Below are positions 57,326 to 64,000 of a stretch of 64,000 bases of DNA, piece by piece. Source of the stretch: Rhodospirillaceae bacterium (lineage in GTDB: Bacteria; Pseudomonadota; Alphaproteobacteria; Rhodospirillales; Rhodospirillaceae); NCBI GenBank assembly GCA_029245025.1, contig JAQWQC010000034.1, positions 1-64,000 of the forward strand. Reading direction: 5' to 3'. Numbering within the stretch: position 1 is the stretch's first letter; every line of letters starts with the position of its first letter. The position numbers were made by a program, and so were the translations under genes. The notes under the pieces were generated by a model that worked only from the letters and a program-made list of their open reading frames with translations, was not told the origin of the DNA and ran no database searches.

Positions 57326-58267
57326 TTAGCGACCCTTAGCCGCCCGCCGCAAGCGATCGTTGATCGCTTGCCCAATTCCATAGGCTGGAATAGGGGCGAC
57401 GGCCAGCCCTTTGAAACGCGTCGGGTCGTCTAGCTCACGGAGCGCAGCAAATAAATTAGACGCGGCTTCGGCCAGGTCGCAACTGGGGCTTAGGTCAAAG
57501 GCTGCGTTTTGAGCGCCGCCAAAGGCGATATAGGCTTCACCCTCATGGGCAGAATCTGCATTTAATTTGAGAGGCAGGCTCGGTGCATAGTGTTTCTCCA
57601 GCTGACCAGGTGAATTAATCGGGCCAATCGATGATTCATGTTCATCAATCACGCCGATCACTTTAGTAATTGCGACCGCGTCGATCACACCTGGGCGTAA
57701 AATGCGGGCCGTCTCAATAGTTAGATCCAATACTGTCGACTCCAGGCCGGCGCGACAGGGGCCGCCATCGAGAATTATATCCAGAGCATCACCAAGATCT
57801 GTTTCTACATGTTTGGCGGTGGTCGGGCTGACATGACCTGATGGGTTTGCGCTTGGAGCCGCTAATGGTCGATCAACAGCGGTGAGCAAGGCGGCTGCAA
57901 TTGGATGGTCCGGTTGTCGTACGGCAATTGTATCAAGATTGGCGCTGACCTGTTTAGAGATGGGGCAATCAGATCGACGGTTCAGAACTAATGTAAGTGG
58001 GCCCGGCCAGAATGTGTCAGCCAGAGCCGTAATCCGGTCGTCAGACTCCGCGAGTTCTTCGAGCCAACTGGGGTCAGCCACATGAACAATCAGTGGATTA
58101 ACGGCTGGTCGGCCCTTGATCGAGAACACCTTAGAGACGGCGTCATGTTGGGTGGCATCAGCGCCAAGACCGTAGACAGTTTCAGTGGGGAACGCGACGA
58201 CGTGTCCAGAGCGAAGATGGTCAGCCGCTGCAGCAATGCCAGCGTCGTCGGCAACCTTAATAGTCAC
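57326..58267 (-). CDS. L-threonylcarbamoyladenylate synthase (Sua5/YrdC/TsaC family)
   Basis: A 313-residue enzyme making threonylcarbamoyl-AMP for t6A37 in tRNA. The YrdC domain (~10-195) shows VVAFPTETVYGLGADATQ, KVFSIKGRPAVNPLIVHVADP and LAAPSANPSGHVSPT; the C-terminal Sua5 domain follows (SPGQLEKHYAPSLPLKL), so it is the long form. The GTG at 58267 overlaps the cysQ stop by four bases and has AGGAA upstream; a longer frame to 58336 is not used. Essential translation gene. Confidence 0.92.
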   Translation of the reverse strand: MTIKVADDAGIAAAADHLRSGHVVAFPTETVYGLGADATQHDAVSKVFSIKGRPAVNPLIVHVADPSWLEELAESDDRITALADTFWPGPLTLVLNRRSDCPISKQVSANLDTIAVRQPDHPIAAALLTAVDRPLAAPSANPSGHVSPTTAKHVETDLGDALDIILDGGPCRAGLESTVLDLTIETARILRPGVIDAVAITKVIGVIDEHESSIGPINSPGQLEKHYAPSLPLKLNADSAHEGEAYIAFGGAQNAAFDLSPSCDLAEAASNLFAALRELDDPTRFKGLAVAPIPAYGIGQAINDRLRRAAKGR

Positions 58268-59073
58268 GGGGTTCCTGCAGCTAGGAAAGTGCCATTGAGG
58301 TAGCTTTCTGACTCTTTCTTGTACTGAATATCGCAACCCTCAAAAGTCTTAACGTTACCACCACTCGCTCGCAAAATGGCATGGCCAGCGGCAATGTCCC
58401 ACTCGCTCGTAGGGCCAAAACGAGGGTACAGATCGGCCCTACCTTCTGCGACCAGACAAAACTTCAGCGAAGATCCCATGGAGATTATTTCGCGCACGTC
58501 TTGGCTGGCTAGGAATTTATCCATCGCATCTTTGACTTGATGAGAGGCGCTGCCAACGACCGTTACACCGTTTGTGGGCGCAGGACGAACGGCAATGTCT
58601 GTTCGCTCACCGTTTCGTTCCACAATGGCTAAACGACAATCGCTTTCTGGGCAAACAGCGCCAAGATAGAGGACATCCCTGGCTGGGACATAGATCAAAC
58701 CAAGTGCCGGCACGCCATCAATGATCAATGCGATATTGACGGTGAAATTACCACGCTTATGGATAAATTCCTTGGTGCCATCCAAAGCATCCACACACCA
58801 GAACGTGCTGCCTTCGAATTCCGGGAAACCGTGGGCGGCGCATTGCTCTTCGGCAACAATGGGAATGTCTGGCGCGATTTTCGCTAATGCTTTTAGTATT
58901 ATTGCTTCCGACGCTTCATCAGCTAAGGTGACCGGTGAGTTATCAGATTTGCGATTGACTTTGAAGTCGGTCGCGTACACTTCCATGATCGCTTCGCCGG
59001 ACTCACGCACGGTTTTTTCGAGCTGATCTGCGAAGATCTGGAGCGTCGCAAAGGTAAGCGACGGGGTTGTCAT
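58264..59073 (-). CDS. cysQ: 3'(2'),5'-bisphosphate nucleotidase CysQ
   Basis: A 269-residue magnesium-dependent, lithium-sensitive phosphatase of the inositol monophosphatase superfamily, removing the 3'-phosphate of adenosine bisphosphate (PAP). Metal ligands are Glu75-Glu76 (VAEEQ) and VDALDGTKEF (94-103); WDIAAGHAIL (near 222) is the second signature. It lies 24 bases after the molybdenum hydroxylase and overlaps Sua5 by four bases. Confidence 0.92.
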   Translation of the reverse strand: MTTPSLTFATLQIFADQLEKTVRESGEAIMEVYATDFKVNRKSDNSPVTLADEASEAIILKALAKIAPDIPIVAEEQCAAHGFPEFEGSTFWCVDALDGTKEFIHKRGNFTVNIALIIDGVPALGLIYVPARDVLYLGAVCPESDCRLAIVERNGERTDIAVRPAPTNGVTVVGSASHQVKDAMDKFLASQDVREIISMGSSLKFCLVAEGRADLYPRFGPTSEWDIAAGHAILRASGGNVKTFEGCDIQYKKESESYLNGTFLAAGTP

Positions 59074-59097
59074 GGTTTGGTGTGTCCAATCATTCCA

Positions 59098-61443
59098 TCA
59101 TGCCGCTTTTGTCGCCGCTCGTTGAATGGCCTGCCAAATTTTCAACGGCGTCATGGGCATCTCAATATCACACACATCCAAAGGAGAAAGGGCATCAATT
59201 ACGGCATTGGCAACCGCTGGTGTTGATCCGATCGTTCCAGCTTCACCAGCTCCTTTAGCGCCCAGGCGGTTGCTGGGGGATGGTACCTCTGTGTAGTGAA
59301 AGTCAAAGAGCGGGACGTTGTCCGCACGCGGCATGATGTAATCCATGAAAGACCCGTTCACCAATTGTCCACTCTCGTCATAGACCGACTCTTCATACAG
59401 CGCCTGACCAACACCTTGACCGGCACCACCGAGAATCTGGCCTTCCAGCATCAGCGGGTTGAGGATGCACCCGATATCATCTTCGATTACATAGTTGATG
59501 AATTCGATTTCGCCTGTGTCTTGGTCGATCTCGATTTCGCATAAGTGACAGCCATTGGGGAAGGTTGGTGCCACAGGTGGCTGTTCCACTACGGTAACTA
59601 GGCCAGGCTCGACATCATCCGGACGGAGGCTATCATCGAATGACGCTTTTGCGACACCGGCCAAAGATGCCGAGCGGTCAGTGCCAGCGATGTGGAATCC
59701 GCCGTCCTTAAACTCGATATCGACCTCAGCCGCTTCCAATAAATTGGCGGCAATTTTCTTACCATTTTCAATGAGGGCTTCGGCGGTTGTTACGACGCTG
59801 GACCCGCCGGCAGCCAAGGCGCGGCTTCCACCCGTTCCCATTCCCTGCTCAATGTCATCTGTGTCGCCCATGCGAACCTCTACATCGTCCATTTCGATTC
59901 CTAGGGTTTCAGCGGTTAATTGTGAAAATGTGGTTTCCTGTCCTTGGCCATTGTTTTGGCTACCGCTTTTGACAAGAACTTTGCCGTTCTTATCGACGGA
60001 CAACCGGGCATACTCGGTAGGGCCGCCACCGCAGGCCTCGATGTAATAGCTCATTCCTAAACCGCGCAGCTTGCCTTTTCTTGCCGCTTCTCGTCGGCGT
60101 TTCTCGAACCCAGCCCAATCGGCCCGGTTCATCGCCAAGTCCATCAGTTTTGCGTACTCGCCAGAATCATAGGGCATGCCTAAAGGCGTCGTATAAGGAA
60201 ACGCATCCGGTTTGATGAAGTTCAGACGGCGGAGCGCGTCAGCAGCGATGCCGGTTTCCCTGGCTGTTTTGTCGACCAGACGTTCCATTACATACGCTGC
60301 CTCCGGTCGGCCCGCACCACGGTAAGCGTCGACGGGCGTGGTGTTGGTCATGGTAACCTTCACGTCAACATGAGCGGCTTCTATATCGTAACAGCCGCAC
60401 AACATGCCGCAGCCGGCCATGGTCGGAATCATCGCGCCGAATTGAGAAATGTATGCGCCGACATTGCCTAGGGATGAAACCCGAATGGCGAGAAACCGTC
60501 CCTCGTTGGTTATGGCTAGTTCGGCGTGATTGATTTGATCACGGCCATGTGTGTCATTGAGAAAACTCTCGGTCCGGTCACCGGTCCACTTGACTGGCCG
60601 GCCAATGACCTTTGTTGCGAATAATGCGGCCAATGGCTCATTAAAGAGGAAGTTCTTCATGCCAAACCCGCCGCCTACATCGGGACAGATCACGCGCAGT
60701 TTCTCGACGGGAATATCGGCCGCCTTTCTACCTTTCTTGCCGGTGATCCATTCGCGTAGTTTATGTGATCCTTGCGAGCCGGTGGTCAGGGTGTATCGAT
60801 CGCTATTACTGTCATACTCCGCGAGTGCCCCTCGGGGCTCGATGGCCGTAGGTGCGATACGGTTATTAACCAGATCAATCGAAATAACTTTATCCGCTTT
60901 AGCAAACGCTGCTTCAGTGGCGTCTTTGTCACCCATGGACCAGTGAACCAAAAGGTTACCTGTCACCTCGTCAAACAGTTGCGGTGCACCTTCTGCCAGA
61001 GCAGCGTTCATGTCCGCGACGGCGGGTCTTTCGCCGTAGTCGACGTCGATCAGTTCAGATGCATCACGTGCTTGGGCCAGTGTCTCTGCGACAACCACGG
61101 CGACAGGCTCACCGACATAACGGACTCGATCTTTTGCTAGTATTGGCCGATGAGGTGCCTCCGGGGCGTTACCATCTGAACCCGGCGGAATGGAGTCGGC
61201 AGGCATATCCGAGAAACCAGCTGCTTCGAGGTCTTCATTTACAAATACACCGAGTACGCCTCCGGCATTTTTGGCGGCTGTAGTGTCGATGGATTTTACG
61301 TCCGCGTGCGCGTAGGGCGATCGCAAAACGGCCATCCAGGTTTGGTTGGGACGGTTGACATCATCGGTATAATGCCCCGTACCGGTCACAAAGCGTTGAT
61401 CTTCGATGCGCCGGATCGGTTGCCCCATTCCGAACTTGCCCAT
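59098..61443 (-). CDS. Xanthine dehydrogenase-family molybdenum hydroxylase large subunit (CoxL-like, form II)
   Basis: A 781-residue molybdopterin-binding subunit. The a/b hammerhead domain (~10-150), the MoCo domains with CPDVGGGFGMK (~253-263), AYRGAGRPEAAYVMER (~373-388) and the catalytic Glu in GAKGAGEAGTIG are clear. The AYRGAGR instead of AYRCSFR marks a form II protein rather than a true CO dehydrogenase. ATG 61443 has TAGGAG upstream. The [2Fe-2S] small and FAD medium subunits that normally accompany it are absent here. Its substrate is unknown. Confidence 0.9.
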   Translation of the reverse strand: MGKFGMGQPIRRIEDQRFVTGTGHYTDDVNRPNQTWMAVLRSPYAHADVKSIDTTAAKNAGGVLGVFVNEDLEAAGFSDMPADSIPPGSDGNAPEAPHRPILAKDRVRYVGEPVAVVVAETLAQARDASELIDVDYGERPAVADMNAALAEGAPQLFDEVTGNLLVHWSMGDKDATEAAFAKADKVISIDLVNNRIAPTAIEPRGALAEYDSNSDRYTLTTGSQGSHKLREWITGKKGRKAADIPVEKLRVICPDVGGGFGMKNFLFNEPLAALFATKVIGRPVKWTGDRTESFLNDTHGRDQINHAELAITNEGRFLAIRVSSLGNVGAYISQFGAMIPTMAGCGMLCGCYDIEAAHVDVKVTMTNTTPVDAYRGAGRPEAAYVMERLVDKTARETGIAADALRRLNFIKPDAFPYTTPLGMPYDSGEYAKLMDLAMNRADWAGFEKRRREAARKGKLRGLGMSYYIEACGGGPTEYARLSVDKNGKVLVKSGSQNNGQGQETTFSQLTAETLGIEMDDVEVRMGDTDDIEQGMGTGGSRALAAGGSSVVTTAEALIENGKKIAANLLEAAEVDIEFKDGGFHIAGTDRSASLAGVAKASFDDSLRPDDVEPGLVTVVEQPPVAPTFPNGCHLCEIEIDQDTGEIEFINYVIEDDIGCILNPLMLEGQILGGAGQGVGQALYEESVYDESGQLVNGSFMDYIMPRADNVPLFDFHYTEVPSPSNRLGAKGAGEAGTIGSTPAVANAVIDALSPLDVCDIEMPMTPLKIWQAIQRAATKAA

Positions 61444-61606
61444 GGTAACTTCTCCTATTGAAAATATTGTGTCGCCCTGACAGGCTTTGGCCACACCATA
61501 CCGGGAGAAAAAGGACTGTCTAGAGGAACGAAACGACCGCCCCTCTTGTTCAGGGACGGGGTGAACCCTAGGGTAGGTAAAACAGTTATATAACTAAGGA
61601 CCTGTT

Positions 61607-63094
61607 ATGAAAGTCTCGTTTGCAAAATTGGCCCGCCCGGCGTCCGGCGCTGTTGCGATTGCAGTCTCTGATGGCGGAAAGCTAGGAAAAACCGGCCAGA
61701 CTATTGATCGCGCGACTGGGGGTGCATTGTCGGCAGCGATGAAAGCGGCCAAGCACACGGGACAAGCAGGGAAGCTGGTCACTGTATATGGCCCAACGCG
61801 TTCCAAACTGACACGGGTTGTTGCCGTGGGTGTGGGAAAGGCTAAAGACTTAAACGCGCAGTCCATCGAAGAAGCTGGGGCGACCCTTTACGGGGCGCTC
61901 TCAAAAGAGCCGCGCACAACGATCATCGTCGACGATATTAAGAAAGCTGGAGTCGACTGTGCTGATGTTGCCGCTGCTCTTGCATCTGGTGTTGCATTAA
62001 AGTCCTACCGTTTCGCTAAGTATCGGACGACAGAGAAAGCTTCGACGAAACCCAAATTAAATTCTATTTCAGTTGCTGTATCTGATGTTGGTGGCGCGCG
62101 CAGTGCTTTCAAGATTCGGGACGCTGTTAACGCTGGTGTTCTTTTGACCCGCGACCTGGTGAGTGAGCCACCGAATATTTTAACTCCCGTCACATTTGCA
62201 GCGCGGGCTAAGGAGCTGGCGGGTGATGGCCTCAAGGTCAAAGTGATTGGCAGGAAAGAGATGGAAAAAATGGGCATGGGTGCATTGCTGGGTGTAGCCA
62301 AGGGATCAATCCATGAACCCAAGCTGGTTGTGTTCGAGTGGAACGGTGCCAGCAAGAATGATCCGACCGTTGCCTTTGTCGGCAAAGGTGTTTGTTTTGA
62401 CTCTGGTGGGATCAGTCTGAAACCCGGTCAAGGCATGTGGGATATGAAATGGGATATGGGCGGTGCCGGTGTTGTAACGGGTCTATTCAAGGCACTGGCT
62501 GGCCGTAAGGCCAAGGTCAACGCTGTAGGCATTCTCGGGTTGGTCGAGAATATGCCTGACGCCAATGCGCAGCGGCCCGGCGATGTTGTCACCTCTGCTG
62601 ATGGCCAAACCATTGAAGTTCTTAATACGGATGCTGAAGGTCGTCTCGTTTTGGCTGATGCGCTTTGGTATGTGCAGGAAAATTATAAGCCAGACACCAT
62701 AGTTGATCTGGCGACTCTCACAGGCGCCATCATCGCAGCTCTGGGAGAACATTATGCGGGCTTGTTCTCCGATGATGACGAGTTATCCACGCAGCTTTTA
62801 GACGCGGGATTGATCGTGAAGGAGCGGTTGTGGCGGATGCCGATCGGGCCGGAATACGACAAGCTAATTAACTCACCTATTGCCGACATGAAGAACCTTG
62901 GTGGCCGCTACGCCGGGGCTACAACGGCAGCACAATTCCTGAAGCGTTTCATACGCAAGGGAACAGCTTGGGCTCATCTGGATATCGCGGGCGTGACGTG
63001 GGCTGAATCAGGCACGGCTTTGGCACCGAAGGGCGGTACCGGATTTGGCGTGCGCCTGCTGAACCGGTTTGTCGCCGACAACTATGAGCTTTGA
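61607..63094 (+). CDS. pepA: Leucyl aminopeptidase (M17)
   Basis: A 495-residue dizinc aminopeptidase that releases N-terminal residues and, in E. coli, also acts in DNA site-specific recombination and carAB control. All metal/catalytic residues line up with E. coli PepA (shifted by ten): Lys260, Asp265, Asp283, Asp342 and Glu344 (VGKGVCFDSGG; NTDAEGRL). AAGGA precedes the ATG. In E. coli lptF diverges from pepA; here four other genes lie between them. Confidence 0.95.
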   Translation: MKVSFAKLARPASGAVAIAVSDGGKLGKTGQTIDRATGGALSAAMKAAKHTGQAGKLVTVYGPTRSKLTRVVAVGVGKAKDLNAQSIEEAGATLYGALSKEPRTTIIVDDIKKAGVDCADVAAALASGVALKSYRFAKYRTTEKASTKPKLNSISVAVSDVGGARSAFKIRDAVNAGVLLTRDLVSEPPNILTPVTFAARAKELAGDGLKVKVIGRKEMEKMGMGALLGVAKGSIHEPKLVVFEWNGASKNDPTVAFVGKGVCFDSGGISLKPGQGMWDMKWDMGGAGVVTGLFKALAGRKAKVNAVGILGLVENMPDANAQRPGDVVTSADGQTIEVLNTDAEGRLVLADALWYVQENYKPDTIVDLATLTGAIIAALGEHYAGLFSDDDELSTQLLDAGLIVKERLWRMPIGPEYDKLINSPIADMKNLGGRYAGATTAAQFLKRFIRKGTAWAHLDIAGVTWAESGTALAPKGGTGFGVRLLNRFVADNYEL

Positions 63095-63726
63095 TGAAAA
63101 GCGGTGATTTGACTAATGGTTTGGCCGTTTGCGCTTGGTCATTTTGAAGTCGCAAACACATACCGCATCGCTTTTGATGCCTGGGTCGTTCTTAGCGCCC
63201 AGGTCAGTGAAAAATTCTGCGGCTTAGGCTGAACGGATGTCTGACTCTGTCTTGCGGAACAGGCCTTTGTCGCCACTATTGATTTTGTGACACTTGGTCA
63301 AATCCATCTTGGGATTGGAAGAATTAGAGACACACCACTCTTTATGATTGCCCCCGTGGCTGCCCATGAAGGCTTGGAGACCATCGAGAATCTCTGATTT
63401 GGATTTCGCCGTCATACATCTCTGCATCTAGGCAGTAATATAGAATTGCTGCGACAAGTCCTGGGGCTAGTCAAATAACAGTTATAAATACCCGCAATAA
63501 TTGCATCTTTTTCGTTGTGTGAGTCTGCAGGCACGCTGTAAATCGACCGATTGCTCAGCTGCATAGTGAAAAAAGGCCCCCCGCACGGGGTCTCGCCTAA
63601 ACTGAACGCCTCTGCATAGATCAAAGTTGCTAAGAAAGTCTGTATATCGGGCGGCTTATGGTTGCACGGGTGCAGGGGCCCCGGTAAACGACAGCACAGA
63701 CCTTGCTCCTTATATGAAAGCGTTTC
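63095..63726. other. Region after pepA without a firm gene
   Basis: This 630-base gap has a minus-strand frame of about 63 codons (63415 to 63224) with sequence EILDGLQAFMGSHGG and PKMDLTKCHKI, which looks like a fragment of a small conserved protein, but no ribosome site. A GC-rich repeat next to an A-run at 63569-63593 could be a minus-strand terminator. I expected holC after pepA; none is present. Confidence 0.35.
63224..63415 (-). CDS. Short hypothetical protein, perhaps a fragment (63 aa)
   Basis: ATG at 63415 gives 63 residues rich in Lys, Ser and Asn: LDGLQAFMGSHGGNHKEW, then CVSNSSNPKMDLTKCHKI and GLFRKTESDI. The order W..V-x-NPK..L..H.I loosely recalls the N-terminal part of a small conserved domain, but the protein ends abruptly. 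No ribosome site is evident. It may be a remnant. Low certainty. Confidence 0.3.
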   Translation of the reverse strand: MTAKSKSEILDGLQAFMGSHGGNHKEWCVSNSSNPKMDLTKCHKINSGDKGLFRKTESDIRSA

Positions 63727-64000
63727 ATGCCAGAACTTGTTCGTCCTTTTGCAGCTCTCCGCCCTGTCCCTGATCAAGCGGATGCGGTCGCTGCCCCACC
63801 TTATGATGTTTTGAATACAGCGGAGGCACGGATCCGCGCCGAGGGGCGACCCAATAGTTTTCTTCACATTTCAAAACCAGAAATCGATCTCCCGCCAGAT
63901 ACGGATGTCTACGCTCAAGAGGTTTACGATAAGGGCGCAGAGAACTTACATCGGTTAATCGACGACGGTGTTCTTATCCGCGAAGACAAATCTTGTTACT
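63727..64000 (+). CDS. DUF1015 family protein (partial, runs off the window)
   Basis: From ATG 63727 the plus strand encodes PELVRPFAALRPVPDQADAVAAPPYDVLN and then FLHISKPEIDLPPDTDVYA, the N-terminal region of DUF1015 proteins (usual length ~410). It is open to the end of the window at 64000, about 91 codons. The family is often linked to serine or phosphoglycerate genes (serC/serA). Function unknown. Confidence 0.85.
   Translation, partial: MPELVRPFAALRPVPDQADAVAAPPYDVLNTAEARIRAEGRPNSFLHISKPEIDLPPDTDVYAQEVYDKGAENLHRLIDDGVLIREDKSCY

Noticed and set aside
59555-60046. 163-codon plus-strand frame
   Set aside because: Antisense to the molybdenum hydroxylase; serine/proline-rich composition typical of a shadow frame.
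63569-63593. GC-rich repeat with A-run as minus-strand terminator
   Set aside because: Stem has a mismatch and no minus-strand gene upstream of it is firm.

Overview
The window looks like a chromosomal segment of a free-living, probably marine, alphaproteobacterium of the Rhodospirillales type. This is inferred from gene content only: PhaR-controlled polyhydroxyalkanoate (PHA) genes, queA-tgt-queG, an lptF/lptD/surA/pdxA/rsmA cluster, PAS_5-type proteins, CoxL-like molybdenum hydroxylases and a DUF1015 protein. Base composition is moderate, with many GTG starts and 1-4 base overlaps. I see no tRNA, rRNA, CRISPR array, insertion sequence or prophage.

Layout. (1) 0-4.7 kb: a tight five-gene operon of MFS permease, double VOC protein, MDR oxidoreductase and a FetA/FetB-like metal ABC exporter, followed by a His-rich UreH-type membrane protein. 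(2) 5.5-10.4 kb: three cupin proteins and a Tat-exported flavin amine oxidase, with no pathway I recognise. (3) 10.4-20.1 kb: accessory and secreted proteins, namely two paralogous Cys-rich proteins, a TPR protein, a beta-propeller glycosidase-like protein, an alpha/beta hydrolase, an orphan peptide-type binding protein and a TonB-dependent receptor. (4) 20.1-33 kb: a truncated enoyl-CoA hydratase, an orphan leuC, a DapA-like aldolase, dienelactone hydrolase, a TauE permease, a TylF-type methyltransferase, a DegT aminotransferase, an S8 protease with a duplicated C-terminal domain, a Nu-class GST and a DUF2937 protein. (5) 33.1-37.2 kb: queA-tgt-queG plus an FGE-fold lipoprotein. (6) 37.8-41.3 kb: phaR divergent from a PHA operon, with two TTGTGC-TTT-GCACAA operators between them. 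(7) 42.5-55.5 kb: the envelope/housekeeping cluster lptF-lptD ... surA-pdxA-rsmA on the minus strand, split by an oppositely oriented Cus/Czc-type RND efflux cassette. (8) 55.6-64 kb: a minus-strand operon of molybdenum hydroxylase, cysQ, Sua5 and a FAD oxidase; then pepA on the plus strand and the start of a DUF1015 gene.

Two themes stand out. First, the ancestral block pepA | lptF-lptG / lptD-surA-pdxA-rsmA has been opened at two places and appears to lack lptG. Second, the 15-38 kb strip carries four clearly decayed genes (PAS_5 protein, enoyl-CoA hydratase, CheY-like receiver, XRE regulator), three of them sensory or regulatory. The best candidates for undescribed biology are the small coiled-coil protein that overlaps a short PhaC (a possible minimal PHA-synthase partner) and the cupin/amine-oxidase cluster.
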